Source of the DNA: Sphingomonas sp. UNC305MFCol5.2
GTDB lineage: Bacteria; Pseudomonadota; Alphaproteobacteria; Sphingomonadales; Sphingomonadaceae
Reading direction: 5' to 3'
Assembly: GCF_000712135.1 (NCBI RefSeq)
Contig: NZ_JOOE01000003.1
Span: forward strand, 793,501 to 857,500
Length of the DNA stretch: 64,000 bases
Within the stretch, counting starts at the first letter, position 1; each line of letters opens with the position of its first letter. Of the stretch, positions 9,159 to 18,648 are shown piece after piece. The notes under the pieces were generated by a model that had not been told where the DNA came from, did not search any database, and saw nothing but the letters and a program-made list of their open reading frames with translations. Both the position numbers and the translations under genes were made by a program.

Positions 9159-9580
9159 CGCAGGTTAAGCAGGGGTTCCCATCGGCTTTACGGCCCCTTC
9201 ATCCTGATTGGCTAAAGCTGGCCGACCAAGAGAGTTGAGGCTGGATTGTAATCGTGGACTTGAGCTTTGCCAGACTGGATCGCGACGTGGCGGTCACCGC
9301 CATGCCGACCGAACTGGCGGTTTTGCTGGTGGGCGTCGCAGCCCGCCAGGCGGCAAGTCCCACGGCATGCGTCCAAACGCGATTGGCGCTGGCGGCACCC
9401 GCCGATGCTCTGCTCGCACCCTCCCACGGCGCCTTCCACCGCGCTGCGGCGCTGGCGCTAACGCGGTGGCAAGAGGAATGAAGCCGGCGTTTACCGTGGC
9501 GTTTTAGTCGTTGTTCAAGCGCCGGGCATAAAGGTGGTTGAAGTTGAGTAACGGGGGCCCCGCCCCGATGAGGCTAGTAG
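9159..9580. other. Gap between mnmA and sciP
   Basis: Apart from the doubtful 75-codon frame at 9254-9481, nothing recognisable is seen. The only CtrA-like half site (TTAA) noticed is near 9165, with no matching second half at the standard spacing. Confidence 0.4.
9254..9481 (+). CDS. Hypothetical small protein (doubtful)
   Basis: The GTG-started 75-codon frame is rich in Ala and Leu, begins MDLSFARLDRDVAVTAMPTE, and has a hydrophobic stretch (ELAVLLVGVAARQAA). It lies alone in the gap between mnmA and sciP. The composition is compatible with a real protein of this GC content, but there is no recognised domain and no convincing Shine-Dalgarno. Without a homologue it should be treated as tentative. 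Confidence 0.25.
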   Translation: MDLSFARLDRDVAVTAMPTELAVLLVGVAARQAASPTACVQTRLALAAPADALLAPSHGAFHRAAALALTRWQEE

Positions 9581-9880
9581 ATGATTGAAAACCAGAAGAT
9601 CCGTCCTGCGAAAGTGATCGGGCCGCTCGGCGAGCCGCTGACGCTCGATACGCTGCCGCCACCGAGCACCACGCGCTGGGTCGTGCGCCGCAAGGCCGAG
9701 GTCGTCGCCGCGGTCAATGGCGGGCTGCTGAGCGTCGACGAGGTTTGCGAGCGCTACGGCCTTACCGTCGAGGAATTCGCCGGCTGGCAGCGGGCGATCG
9801 ATCGTTCGGGCATGCCGGGCCTGCGCGTCACACGCATCCAGCATTATCGCTCGCTATACGAACGCCAGCAGAAATACTGA
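9581..9880 (+). CDS. sciP: SciP-like DUF1153 cell-cycle regulator (CtrA inhibitor)
   Basis: The 99-aa protein fits the DUF1153/SciP family throughout: VIGPLGEPLTLDTLPPP at the N-terminus, then WVVRRKAEVVAAVNGGLLS, and a helix-turn-helix (DEVCERYGLTVEEFAGWQRA). In Caulobacter SciP binds DNA and CtrA and represses CtrA targets in G1. Finding it here supports an alphaproteobacterial origin with a CtrA circuit. It stands alone and is followed by a strong intrinsic terminator. Confidence 0.93.
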   Translation: MIENQKIRPAKVIGPLGEPLTLDTLPPPSTTRWVVRRKAEVVAAVNGGLLSVDEVCERYGLTVEEFAGWQRAIDRSGMPGLRVTRIQHYRSLYERQQKY

Positions 9881-9904
9881 GTCAGCCCTCCCATCGGGCC
9901 AAGG

Positions 9905-9945
9905 CGGCTCGCTCCCGGGATGCCGGGAGCGGGCCGTTTTCTTTT
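9905..9945 (+). terminator. Rho-independent terminator of sciP
   Basis: A stem of about 14 bp, 9905-9918 with 9923-9936 (core CGCTCCCGG/CCGGGAGCG, one G-U pair, 4-nt loop), is followed by TTTTCTTTT. It starts about 25 bp after the sciP stop. Confidence 0.85.
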
Positions 9946-10072
9946 CCCGCACTGTCCGAAAGCTGGAAAGTTCCAGCCGTGCACCGAAAAATCGATACGG
10001 AACCAACATGAGTGCTTGCGGATTTTCTCTTTGTCGCCCGGCCCGCCGGGCTTAACAACGGAGGGACTATCA

Positions 10073-10330
10073 ATGGTGGGTCTTCTGGTTTGGCTCGTCA
10101 TCGGCGGCGTCGTCGGCTGGCTGGCGAGCATCGTAATGCGTACGGATGCCCAGCAGGGCATCTTCCTCAACGTCATCGTCGGCATCGTCGGCGCGTTTAT
10201 CGGCGGTCTGCTTTTCGGCGGATCGATCAATAACGGCGCCATCACGCCGATGACGTTCCTGGTATCGCTGCTGGGTGCGATCATCCTGTTGGCGATCGTC
10301 AACCTCGTCCGTCGCGGCGCCGTCCGCTAG
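10073..10330 (+). CDS. GlsB/YeaQ/YmgE-family stress-response membrane protein
   Basis: The 85-aa very hydrophobic protein has three membrane segments and glycine-zipper-like repeats (WLVIGGVVGWLAS; IVGIVGAFIGGLLFGG). It starts at ATG 10073 with GGAGGG 7-8 nt upstream; the open frame continues upstream but lacks a comparable signal. Family members are small inner-membrane proteins induced under stress, and the molecular role is not established. A second, diverged member lies on the opposite strand at 11195-11455. Confidence 0.88.
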   Translation: MVGLLVWLVIGGVVGWLASIVMRTDAQQGIFLNVIVGIVGAFIGGLLFGGSINNGAITPMTFLVSLLGAIILLAIVNLVRRGAVR

Positions 10331-10346
10331 GACAGAGGCAAGTAAC

Positions 10347-10380
10347 AAAAAGGGGCCGTCCGCAGGGGCGGCCCCTTTTT
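10347..10380. terminator. Bidirectional intrinsic terminator
   Basis: AAAAAGGGGCCG at 10347-10358 pairs perfectly with CGGCCCCTTTTT at 10369-10380 around a 10-nt loop. The A-run and T-run on either side make it functional in both directions. It sits between the GlsB-like gene and the convergent SIMPL gene. Confidence 0.9.
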
Positions 10381-10389
10381 CATGCCCCG

Positions 10390-11109
10390 TTATTTGAGCA
10401 GGAAACGCACCGAAAGCGACACGCGCAGCTCGCTTTCCCCGGCGACGACCTGAGTCGCGTCGGCTGCGGCTTCGGCACGCATCATCATCATCGGCCGTGG
10501 CGGTGCCGGCATCGCACCGCTTTCCGAAATCGACAGGATACGATCGACGCGCAGTCCTGCCGCCTTGGCATATAGCTCGGCGCGCACGCGCGCCGTGGCC
10601 ACGGCGGCGGTCCGGGCCTCGTCGAGCGCGGCCTCGGGCTTGTCGATCGTCAGATTGGGCCCCGAGATGTTGTTTGCGCCCTCCTTGACCAGTGCATCGA
10701 GGATCGCGCCGCTCTTGGCGATATCCCGGAAGCGCACCGTGACCTGGTTCGACGCCTGATAGCCGGTGATCACCGGCGGCTCGTTCTGCGCATAGCGATA
10801 TTGCGGGCTGAGCGCGATGCTCGAGGTCTGGATGTCGCGTTCGGCGACGCCCGCGCGCTTGAGCGCTGCGAGCACGGCCGCCATGCGCGTGCTGTTCTGC
10901 CGCATCGCATCGCCTGCGGTCGCCGCCTGCGTGACCACGCCCGCCTGTATCATTGCGAGATCGGGCGTGCGTGCGCTCGTGCCGTCGGCGGAAATCTCGA
11001 GAACGGTGCCGTCGATCGGCGCCATCATCGGCCGCGCTTCCTGGGCGGAGGCGGAAATGGTGGCCAGCGTGAGACCGGCGGCGGTTGCATACAGAGCCAG
11101 ACGAATCAT
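10390..11109 (-). CDS. SIMPL-domain (DUF541) periplasmic protein
   Basis: The 239-aa exported protein starts at ATG 11107-11109, giving MIRLALYATAAGLTLATISA followed by SAQEA as the signal peptide and cleavage region. The mature part matches the SIMPL/DUF541 family: VLEISADGTSARTPDLAMI near the N-terminus, IQTSSIALSPQY in the middle, and 'RIEL/ESELRVSLSVRF' at the C-terminus. The biochemical function of the family is uncertain; some members have been linked to oxidative stress. The open frame extends upstream to a TTG, but the signal peptide fixes the start. Confidence 0.88.
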   Translation of the reverse strand: MIRLALYATAAGLTLATISASAQEARPMMAPIDGTVLEISADGTSARTPDLAMIQAGVVTQAATAGDAMRQNSTRMAAVLAALKRAGVAERDIQTSSIALSPQYRYAQNEPPVITGYQASNQVTVRFRDIAKSGAILDALVKEGANNISGPNLTIDKPEAALDEARTAAVATARVRAELYAKAAGLRVDRILSISESGAMPAPPRPMMMMRAEAAADATQVVAGESELRVSLSVRFLLK

Positions 11110-11194
11110 CGATACTCTCCCGAAATGAGCGTGTTGCGCCACGCCTTGCCGCAAGCAAGGCGCACCCAAGCTGAACGAAGACGAAGGCCTGCGT

Positions 11195-11455
11195 TCAGAT
11201 CCGCCGGGCGATCACCATCCGATAGAGCGCGAGCAGGATAACGGCGCCGGCGGTGGCCGCTGCATAAGCCTGCCAGGTACTGTCGCGCACCTCCAGTCCA
11301 AGCACCGGCGTGAGATAGAAAGCGAGCAGTGCGCCGGCGATACCGATGACGATCGTGACAATGATGCCGCCGGGGTCACGGCCGGGCATGATCAGCTTGC
11401 CGAGCGCCCCTGCCACGAGGCCGATGAGAAGCCATCCGAGGATACCGTGGGGCAT
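11195..11455 (-). CDS. GlsB/YeaQ/YmgE-family membrane protein (second copy)
   Basis: The protein is 86 aa from ATG 11453-11455 (MPHGILGWLLIGLVAGALGK), with three hydrophobic segments and the family motif GKLIMPGRDPGGIIVTIVIG. A GGAGGG lies just upstream of the ATG, supporting this start over the longer open frame. It shares its family with 10073-10330 but has clearly different sequence, so it is an old paralogue rather than a recent duplication. Confidence 0.88.
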   Translation of the reverse strand: MPHGILGWLLIGLVAGALGKLIMPGRDPGGIIVTIVIGIAGALLAFYLTPVLGLEVRDSTWQAYAAATAGAVILLALYRMVIARRI

Positions 11456-11703
11456 GCGATCCCTCCTGTTGCCGCCCGATCCTGGGCGCTGACAGTCAGC
11501 GTCGCGCCAAGCCACAGTCAATGCAACCGTTTCTTGGAACAAACGATCCCGATCTTGCTAGAAAGGTGCAAAACGGGCATTGCGCGCCGCACGAAGCGAA
11601 ACGGCTCTTGTAGCCAGTGCTTTATTCATCTAATACAGTGCGATCAAGAGGGGCATCGGCCAACCGGCCGGATCGGATGTCGCACATGAACTATGAGGCA
11701 GGG

Positions 11704-12885
11704 ATGTTCGGACGGCAGGAGCGGCTGGAGTTCACCGGCGAGGAAGTCACGCGCAAAAGCAGGCGATGGATGTGGATCGTCGGTGTGGCGATTCTCGTCG
11801 TGGGGGCTATCGCCTTCTTCATGATGAGCGGCTCGAAGCCCGCACCCAAGGGCGCGGCGGGCAAAGGCGGCCCAGCGGAGGCGGGCCAGTCGCAGATCCC
11901 CACCGTTACCGTCGCGACGCCCGGACGCCAGACCGTGCAGACGATCATCACGGGCACCGGCAGCCTCGCCGCACGGCGTGAAATGCCTGTCGGCGTGGCC
12001 GGCGAAGGCGGCGTGGTGACGCGCGTGCTAGTCGAGCCGGGCAGTTGGGTGGGCAAAGGCCAGGTGCTCGCGACTGTCGATCGCAGCGTGCAGGTGCAGA
12101 CCGCTGAATCGCTCGCCGCGTCGGTGCGCGTGGCGCAGGCCGATGCGCGGCTGGCCCAGGCCGAGCTCGACCGCGCGCAGCGGCTCGTCGCGAACGGCTT
12201 CATCTCCAAGGCCGATATCGACCGCAAGACCGCGACGCGCGACCAGGCGCAGGCGCGCGTCCGCGTCGCCCAGGCGCAGCTTTCGGAGACGCAGGCGCGC
12301 AATCACCGGCTCGATATCCGCGCGCCCGAGGCCGGGCTGGTGCTGACGCGTCAGGTCGAGCCGGGCCAGATCGTCAGCGCCGGGTCGGGCGTGCTGTTCC
12401 GCATGGCGATGGGTGGACAGGTGGAGCTGCGTACCCAGCTTTCCGAAGTCGACCTCCAGAAGCTTCATCCCGGCGCGGTCGCCGAAGTGACCCCCACGGG
12501 CACCACCCAGGTTTTCAGGGGCGAAGTCTGGCAGGTCTCGCCGGTGATCGATCCGCAGACGCGCCAGGGCATCGCCCGCGTCTCGCTCAATTATGATCCG
12601 GCGCTCCGCCCCGGCGGCTTCGCCAGCGCGCGCATCGTCTCCGGCGGGATCACCGCAGTGATGCTGCCGCAATCGGCGGTGCAGAGCGACAATGAAGGCA
12701 ATTTCGTCTACATCATCGACAACAAGAACCAGGCGGTGCGCCGCGGCGTGACCACCGGCGATGTGACGGAAGCGGGCGTGGCGATCACCAGCGGTCTGAA
12801 CGGTACCGAGCGCGTGGTGCTCACTGCGGGCGCCTTCCTCAACCCCGGCCAGAAGGTTATCCCCAACCTTCAGAAGTCGAAGTAA
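11704..12885 (+). CDS. RND efflux periplasmic adaptor (MFP/HlyD family)
   Basis: The adaptor links the inner-membrane RND pump to an outer-membrane channel. It has an N-terminal membrane anchor (about 20-42, MWIVGVAILVVGAIAFFMMS), a lipoyl/barrel-sandwich half (VLVEPGSWVGKGQVLATVD), an alpha-helical hairpin, the second lipoyl half (LDIRAPEAGLVLTRQVEPGQ) and a beta-barrel. ATG 11704 has GAGG about 8 nt upstream; ATG 11686 and ATG 11677 are alternatives. The pump gene follows after 15 bp. No outer-membrane factor gene is adjacent. Confidence 0.93.
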   Translation: MFGRQERLEFTGEEVTRKSRRWMWIVGVAILVVGAIAFFMMSGSKPAPKGAAGKGGPAEAGQSQIPTVTVATPGRQTVQTIITGTGSLAARREMPVGVAGEGGVVTRVLVEPGSWVGKGQVLATVDRSVQVQTAESLAASVRVAQADARLAQAELDRAQRLVANGFISKADIDRKTATRDQAQARVRVAQAQLSETQARNHRLDIRAPEAGLVLTRQVEPGQIVSAGSGVLFRMAMGGQVELRTQLSEVDLQKLHPGAVAEVTPTGTTQVFRGEVWQVSPVIDPQTRQGIARVSLNYDPALRPGGFASARIVSGGITAVMLPQSAVQSDNEGNFVYIIDNKNQAVRRGVTTGDVTEAGVAITSGLNGTERVVLTAGAFLNPGQKVIPNLQKSK

Positions 12886-12900
12886 GCGAGGCGAGCTGCC

Positions 12901-15900
12901 ATGAGCTTCCGGAACATCTCGGCCTGGGCGATCCGCAATCCGGTCCCGCCGATCGTCCTCTTCATCGCGCTGACGATCGCCGGGCTGGTCAGTTTCGCCC
13001 GGATGGACGTCAACAACGATCCGGACATCGACTTCCCGATCGTGTGGATCTCGATCAGCCAGCCCGGCGCCGCGCCGAGCGAGCTCGAGAACCAGATCAC
13101 CCAGAAGGTCGAATCGGCGGTCCGCAGCCTGCAGGGCATCGACGAGATCAACTCGACAGTTTCCGAAGGCAACAGCCAGACCGTCGTCCAGCTCGACATC
13201 GGCATGCCGATCGATCGCGCGGTCGAAGACGTGCGCAGCGCGATCCAGCAGATCCGCAGCGACTTGCCCGACGGCATCCTCGAGCCGCAGATCGGCCGCG
13301 TCGACACGGCAAGCGACAACGACATTGCGAGCTTCACCGCAGTCGCCACCGACATGACCGTGGCGGACCTCAGCTGGTACATCGACAACAGCGTCGCCAA
13401 GGAACTGCTGGCGGTCTCGGGCATGTCGGCAGTCGAGCGCAACGGCGGCGTCGATCGCGAGATCCGCGTGGTTCTCGATCCCGCCAAGCTCCAGTCGATC
13501 GGGCTCACTGCGAGCCAGGTCAACCAGCAGCTGCGCCAGGTCAATTTGAACGCTGCGGGCGGCCGCGCCGAAATCTCGGGTTTCGAGCAGTCGGTGCGCG
13601 TGATCGGCAATGCCGACAATGCCTATCGCCTCGGCCAGACCCAGATCTCGACCGGCGGCGGACGGACGGTGCGGCTCGCCGACATCGCCGATGTCAAAGA
13701 CGCCTATGCCGAGCAGCGCAGCCTGGCGAAGTATAACGGCCAGCAAGTGATCTCGTTCGACATCAAGCGCGCCAAGGGCGCGTCGGACGTCGAAGTGTTC
13801 CACGACGCCGAAAAGGCGCTCAAGAAGCTCGAGGAGCACAACCCGAAGGTCAAGTTCCAGCTGCTCAACAACAATTCGAAATATGCCGAGCAGCAATATG
13901 AGACCGCAATGGAGGCGATGCTGGAGGGCGCAGCCCTCGCAGTGGTCGTCGTGTTGATCTTCCTGCGCGACTTGCGGGCGACTGCGATCTCGGCGCTGGC
14001 GATCCCGCTCTCGGCGATTCCCAGCTTCTGGTTCATGGACATGCTGGGCTTCACGCTCAACCAGATGACCCTGCTGGCGCTCTCGCTGGTCGCGGGCGTG
14101 CTGGTGGACGACGCGATCGTCGAGATCGAGAATATCGTCCGGCACATGCGCATGGGCAAATCGGCCTATCAGGCATCGATCGACGCGGCCGACGAGATCG
14201 GCGTCGCAGTGCTCGCCACGACGATGGCGATCGTCGCGGTATTCCTCCCCGTCGGCCTGATGCCGGGCATTTCGGGCCAGTTCTTCAAGAATTTCGGCCT
14301 GACCGTCGTCGCGGCGGTGCTGATGAGCCTTGCGGTTGCACGCCTGCTGACGCCGATGATCGCGGCCTATTTCCTCAAGGCCAAGGGCCATGCCAATCAT
14401 GGCGAGGGCCGGATCATGGACGCCTATACCGCGCTGCTGCGCTGGACGCTGCGGCATCGCTGGTCGGCGGTGCTCGGCTATGTGCTCTCGCTCGCGGCGA
14501 CGGTTTTCATGTTCGCCACCTCGCCGATGACCTTCCAGCCGGCACAGGACCAGGATAGCGTCACCGCGACGATCGAGATGGTCCCCGGCACGCCGCTCGC
14601 CGATACCGAGCGCGTCGTTTCGCAGGTCGCCGGCATCCTGCGTCAGGAAGGGATCGTCACCGACATCTACAGCCGCAGCTTCGTCGGCAATGGCCGCGTG
14701 ACTGCGCAGCTCAAGGAAAAGCGGGACGAGACGAGTACGGCGTTCGAGAAGCGGCTCGCGCCCAAGCTGATCGCGATCCCCGATGCGCGCGTGAACTTCC
14801 GTTCGCAGTTCGGCTGGGGCTCGTCGGGCCGCGACCTGACCGTCACGCTGGGCGGTGAGGATCCGGCGCTGCTCAACGAGACGGCGAACAAGCTCGTCAA
14901 GCAGATGGAAGGGATGAAGGAAGTCGTGGCGCCGCGCGTCGCGGGCGATCTCAACCGTCCCGAGATCGTCATCCGTCCGCGGCTCGATCTCGCTGCCAAT
15001 CTGGGCGTGACCACGGCCGCGTTGTCGAGTGCGATCCGCATCGCGACCTTGGGCGACATCGATCAGAACAGTGCGAAATTCTCGCTCTCGGACCGTCAGA
15101 TCCCGATCCGGGTGGCGCTCGACGAGGATGCTCGCGCCAAGCTGTCGACGATCCAGAACATGCCGGTGCAGACCCAGATGGGCGGATCGGTGCCGCTGTC
15201 GGTAGTCGCCGATATCGGCTTCGGTGCGGGCCCGACGCGCATCCAGCGGCTCAACCTCCAGCGCCGCCTCGTCGTCGGCGCCGATCTCGCAATGGATCCG
15301 GCGACCGGCAAGCCCTTCGTCAACAACGAAGTGATGAAGAAGATCAACGAGCTCCCGATCATGAAGAGCCTGCCCCAGGGCGTCGGCCAGATGACCGTCG
15401 GCCAGGCCAAATGGCAGGCGGAGATGCTCAACAACTTCTTCATCGCGCTGGCTTCGGGCATCTTCCTCGTCTTCGCGGTGCTGGTGCTGCTCTATCGCCG
15501 CTTCGTCTCGCCGCTGGTCAACATGGGGTCGCTCCTCAATGCGCCCCTCGGCGGCCTGATCGCGCTCAAGCTGTTCGGCATGCCGCTGTCGCTGCCGGTG
15601 TTCATCGGCATCCTGATGCTGTTCGGCATCGTCGCGAAGAACTCGATCCTGCTGGTCGACTTCGCGCTCGAGGAGATGGCGAAGGGCATCGACAAATTCA
15701 CTGCGATCGTCGACGCAGGCCACAAGCGTGCCCAGCCGATCGTGATGACCACGATCGCGATGGTGGCAGGCATGATCCCGACGGCGATGTCGCTGAGCGG
15801 CGACTCGTCGTGGCGTGCGCCGATGGGGATGGTCGTCATCGGCGGCCTGATCCTTTCGACCGTCCTCACGCTCGTGATGGTGCCGGCACTGTTCAGCCTC

Positions 15901-16056
15901 GCGGTCGGGCTCGAAGGATGGCTCGGGCCGCGGCTCTCGCGGCGCCTGCTCACCTTCAAGCCGGGCGACGATGGCGCTCGCGTGCTCGGCCAGGCGCATG
16001 GCGCCGGCACGATCGAGCACAAGCCCGGGGACGATACGCCGCAACCTGCGGAGTGA
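12901..16056 (+). CDS. RND efflux pump, HAE1/AcrB-like permease
   Basis: The 1051-aa inner-membrane proton antiporter has the length and symmetry of AcrB-type transporters: 12 TM segments and two large periplasmic loops. TM4 carries the proton-relay acidic pair ([11 protein letters not shown]). The N-terminus ([20 protein letters not shown]) and the second-half TM motif ([20 protein letters not shown]) are family-typical. It is co-transcribed with the adaptor upstream. Substrate is unknown. A very long antisense open frame across this gene is a codon-bias artefact. Confidence 0.95.
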   Translation: MSFRNISAWAIRNPVPPIVLFIALTIAGLVSFARMDVNNDPDIDFPIVWISISQPGAAPSELENQITQKVESAVRSLQGIDEINSTVSEGNSQTVVQLDIGMPIDRAVEDVRSAIQQIRSDLPDGILEPQIGRVDTASDNDIASFTAVATDMTVADLSWYIDNSVAKELLAVSGMSAVERNGGVDREIRVVLDPAKLQSIGLTASQVNQQLRQVNLNAAGGRAEISGFEQSVRVIGNADNAYRLGQTQISTGGGRTVRLADIADVKDAYAEQRSLAKYNGQQVISFDIKRAKGASDVEVFHDAEKALKKLEEHNPKVKFQLLNNNSKYAEQQYETAMEAMLEGAALAVVVVLIFLRDLRATAISALAIPLSAIPSFWFMDMLGFTLNQMTLLALSLVAGVLVDDAIVEIENIVRHMRMGKSAYQASIDAADEIGVAVLATTMAIVAVFLPVGLMPGISGQFFKNFGLTVVAAVLMSLAVARLLTPMIAAYFLKAKGHANHGEGRIMDAYTALLRWTLRHRWSAVLGYVLSLAATVFMFATSPMTFQPAQDQDSVTATIEMVPGTPLADTERVVSQVAGILRQEGIVTDIYSRSFVGNGRVTAQLKEKRDETSTAFEKRLAPKLIAIPDARVNFRSQFGWGSSGRDLTVTLGGEDPALLNETANKLVKQMEGMKEVVAPRVAGDLNRPEIVIRPRLDLAANLGVTTAALSSAIRIATLGDIDQNSAKFSLSDRQIPIRVALDEDARAKLSTIQNMPVQTQMGGSVPLSVVADIGFGAGPTRIQRLNLQRRLVVGADLAMDPATGKPFVNNEVMKKINELPIMKSLPQGVGQMTVGQAKWQAEMLNNFFIALASGIFLVFAVLVLLYRRFVSPLVNMGSLLNAPLGGLIALKLFGMPLSLPVFIGILMLFGIVAKNSILLVDFALEEMAKGIDKFTAIVDAGHKRAQPIVMTTIAMVAGMIPTAMSLSGDSSWRAPMGMVVIGGLILSTVLTLVMVPALFSLAVGLEGWLGPRLSRRLLTFKPGDDGARVLGQAHGAGTIEHKPGDDTPQPAE

Positions 16057-16087
16057 ACTTCGGCGCGGTTCGGGTATTGGGGAGCGT

Positions 16088-17353
16088 GTGACCAGGTCGC
16101 CCGCTCCCCTTTCGCTCGAGGCAACGCCGCCGGGGCTGCGCCGCATGCGGCTGGTCGCGACCGGGCTGCTCGTGCTGATGGCCGCGGTCTTCCTCGCCGC
16201 GCGGCAACTGCAGCACCTGCATCCCGCGATCGGCTATGTCCGCGCCTTTTCCGAAGCGGCGATGGTCGGCGGGCTGGCGGACTGGTTCGCAGTGACGGCG
16301 TTGTTCCGCCATCCGCTCCATCTGCCGATCCCGCACACTGCGATCATCCCGCGCAACAAGGATCGCATCGCAGGCACGCTGGCGGCGTTCCTGCGCGACA
16401 ATTTCCTGATCCCCAGCGTGGTCGCTCGGCGGATGCAGCGCGTCGATGTCGCGCGGGCGGCGGGCCGTTGGCTGGCGGATCCGGGCGCGGGGCGCGGACG
16501 ATTGCGCGCGGGCATCGGCCGGCTTGCCGCCGACATGCTCGAGGCGCTGGATCAGGAGCGGCTGGGCGGCATGGCCAGGCGTGCGCTGGCCGATCGGCTG
16601 CGCGGGCTCGAGGTCGCCCCGCTGCTCGGCCGCGCGCTGGCGACGGCGATGCAGGAGGATCGCCACCGGCCGCTGCTCGACGGCATCGTCCATTGGGCCG
16701 CCAAGGTGCTCGACGCCAACGAGCACATGATCCGCCAGATGGTGCACGAGCGCTCGGGCTCGGTAATGCGCTGGACCGGGCTCGACGAGACGCTGGCCAA
16801 CAAGATCATCGCGGGGCTCGCCAAGCTGATCAACGACATGGCCGAGGATCCCGGGCACCCGCTGCGCGCCAAGGCCGAGGAGGGGTTGGCGAAGCTGGCG
16901 CAGGATCTCCAGCACGATGCCGACAGGCGCGCGCAGGTCGAGGCGTTCAAGAACGAGCTGCTCGACAATCCGGCACTGGGCGATTGGTGGATGGGCGTGT
17001 GGGAATCGGGCCGGGCGGCGCTGCTGCGGCTGGCGCGCGACCCCGATCGCGTGCTGGCGGGCGATCTCGGCGGCGCGCTGCGCCAGCTCGGCGAGACGCT
17101 GCAGGGCGACGCGCGGCTCGCCGATACGATCAACCGCTTCGTGCGGCGCACCGCGGTCGGCGCGGCGTCGGATTATGGCGACGGGATCGTCCGGCTGGTC
17201 TCGGACACGATCCGCGGCTGGGACGCGCGCACCGTGACTGGCCGGCTGGAAAACGCCGTGGGACGCGATCTCCAATATATCCGGATCAATGGGACCCTGG
17301 TCGGCGGGCTGGTCGGCGTCGCCATCCATGCCGTGGATGCAGTGCTGCGCTAG
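16088..17353 (+). CDS. DUF445 family membrane protein
   Basis: The 421-aa protein starts at GTG 16088, chosen because GGGGAG lies 4 nt upstream and codons further upstream overlap the RND gene. An N-terminal membrane segment (LVATGLLVLMAAVFLAARQL) is followed by the DUF445 signature GGLADWFAVTALFRHP and IPRNKDRIAGTL, with a long helical soluble part and a C-terminal hydrophobic segment (NGTLVGGLVGVAIHAVDAVL). The family (YjiN-like) has no firm function. It could be transcribed with the RND operon, since the gap is only 31 bp. Confidence 0.88.
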   Translation: MTRSPAPLSLEATPPGLRRMRLVATGLLVLMAAVFLAARQLQHLHPAIGYVRAFSEAAMVGGLADWFAVTALFRHPLHLPIPHTAIIPRNKDRIAGTLAAFLRDNFLIPSVVARRMQRVDVARAAGRWLADPGAGRGRLRAGIGRLAADMLEALDQERLGGMARRALADRLRGLEVAPLLGRALATAMQEDRHRPLLDGIVHWAAKVLDANEHMIRQMVHERSGSVMRWTGLDETLANKIIAGLAKLINDMAEDPGHPLRAKAEEGLAKLAQDLQHDADRRAQVEAFKNELLDNPALGDWWMGVWESGRAALLRLARDPDRVLAGDLGGALRQLGETLQGDARLADTINRFVRRTAVGAASDYGDGIVRLVSDTIRGWDARTVTGRLENAVGRDLQYIRINGTLVGGLVGVAIHAVDAVLR

Positions 17354-17438
17354 CGTGGCCGGGCGATCGGAGTCGACGCGGATTGGCAAGCCTGTCACCT
17401 TCGATCGAATTGCCGCAAATTGAAGAGAGACCGTCGCG

Positions 17439-17849
17439 ATGATCCTGACAGCCCTTTTCACCCTCGCGATCGCCACGCCATCCGCCGACGACGGCATCCT
17501 CGCCTTCGCCGATGCTTTCGATCGCGCGCAGCTCACGCAGGACGCCGCGGGGCTGAACGAGATGATCGCCGACGAGCTGGTGTTCATCGACGGGTCGGGC
17601 AAGCGGCGAGGCAAGAAGGACTTCATCGCCGGCTGGACCGCGCAGGGCGATCGGTTCGATCCGGTGGTGCTGATCGACCGCAAGGTGATCCCGCTCGGCA
17701 GCGATGCGGCGATCGTCAGTGCCGAAACCACGCTTGCCGGCACCTCAGGCGGGCAGCGCTTCGCGAGTCGCATCCGTTTCGCGGACACGTTCCGTCGCGT
17801 CGGCGGAAAATGGCGCGCGGTGCACATTCAGGTGACGCCCATCCGGTAG
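17439..17849 (+). CDS. SnoaL/DUF4440-like (NTF2 fold) protein
   Basis: The 136-aa protein has a short hydrophobic N-terminus (MILTALFTLAIATPSA) that may be a signal peptide. The rest has the NTF2-like pattern of DUF4440: FADAFDRAQLTQDAAGLNEM, then DELVFIDGSGKRRGKKDFI and a C-terminal GGKWRAVHIQVTPI. Proteins of this group are small cone-fold domains binding diverse ligands; no catalytic residues can be assigned. GAGAGA lies just upstream of the ATG. Confidence 0.75.
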   Translation: MILTALFTLAIATPSADDGILAFADAFDRAQLTQDAAGLNEMIADELVFIDGSGKRRGKKDFIAGWTAQGDRFDPVVLIDRKVIPLGSDAAIVSAETTLAGTSGGQRFASRIRFADTFRRVGGKWRAVHIQVTPIR

Positions 17850-17900
17850 CGGCCGCGAGGACTCCGAATATTGCGAAGACAGGTGCACCGCCCGCGCCGA

Positions 17901-18572
17901 TTATCTCCAGTCGAGCAGTGGCCAGCCTCGCGCCGCCGCCAGCGCCTGGAGCGGACCATGGGCATTCACCGCAAAGCCTTCGTCGGCCCATTCGAGCAGC
18001 GGCGCATCCGAAACATGGTCCGAATAAGCGCGGACGTGCATATCGCCCCGCGCGATCCCCGCGCGTTGCATCCAGCTTTCGATCATGCGGAGCTTTGCGG
18101 GCCCGTAACAGTTGTCCCCCTCGATCACGGAGAGAATACGGCCTTGCCCATCGCGCCTTGCCTGCGTGGCAACCACATCGTCGAAACCCAGAAGCCGCGC
18201 GATCGCCGCGGCGTAATAGCCGTGCGATGCCGTCGCCATCACCAGTCGGTAACCCGCGGCGCGGTCCGCTTCGATCCGCTCCCGCGCGCCGTGGAGCACG
18301 CCGTTGGCAATCTCCGCCGCGGCAAAGGTCTCGGCGACGCTCTCCAGATCGGCGGCCACGACCGCGCGACCGAGCAGCAGGCGCTGCGAGAGCTGCTTGA
18401 GCTTCGTGCGATCGATCAGTTTGAGGAGATAGCCCAGCCCCGCGACGCCCGCGAGCGGCATCAGCGCAAGCCGCCAAGGCGCCCGGACGCGCGCGGCGTG
18501 CATCAGGAAGCGCGTCCAGGTGGGCGCGGCCGTGATCGTCTTGTCCATGTCGTAGATTGCCAGGTGCTGCAT
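17901..18572 (-). CDS. HAD-IB family phosphatase
   Basis: The 223-aa protein starts at ATG 18570-18572. HAD motif I is IYDMDKTI at residues 6-13, motif II is the Thr/Ser in VMATAS, and motif III/IV is in YSDHVSDAPLL. The helical C1 cap between motifs I and II marks it as the HAD-IB group (phosphoserine-phosphatase-like). The substrate is unknown; IB members dephosphorylate phosphoserine, phosphoglycerol or lipid phosphates. It is divergent from the Mla operon beginning at 18649, which makes a lipid-phosphate role plausible but unproven. Confidence 0.82.
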   Translation of the reverse strand: MQHLAIYDMDKTITAAPTWTRFLMHAARVRAPWRLALMPLAGVAGLGYLLKLIDRTKLKQLSQRLLLGRAVVAADLESVAETFAAAEIANGVLHGARERIEADRAAGYRLVMATASHGYYAAAIARLLGFDDVVATQARRDGQGRILSVIEGDNCYGPAKLRMIESWMQRAGIARGDMHVRAYSDHVSDAPLLEWADEGFAVNAHGPLQALAAARGWPLLDWR

Positions 18573-18648
18573 TGTCGCATCTAGGCCGTGCCGGCACGCC
18601 AGAGCAAATCCTTGCCGTTCCACTGCGAATCGCCGAAAGGTGGCGGTG

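Noticed and set aside
12028..16146. 1372-codon open frame antisense to the RND adaptor and pump
   Set aside because: Translation is Arg/Asp/His-rich with no domains. It arises because high-GC third positions remove stop codons on the opposite strand of a strongly coding region.
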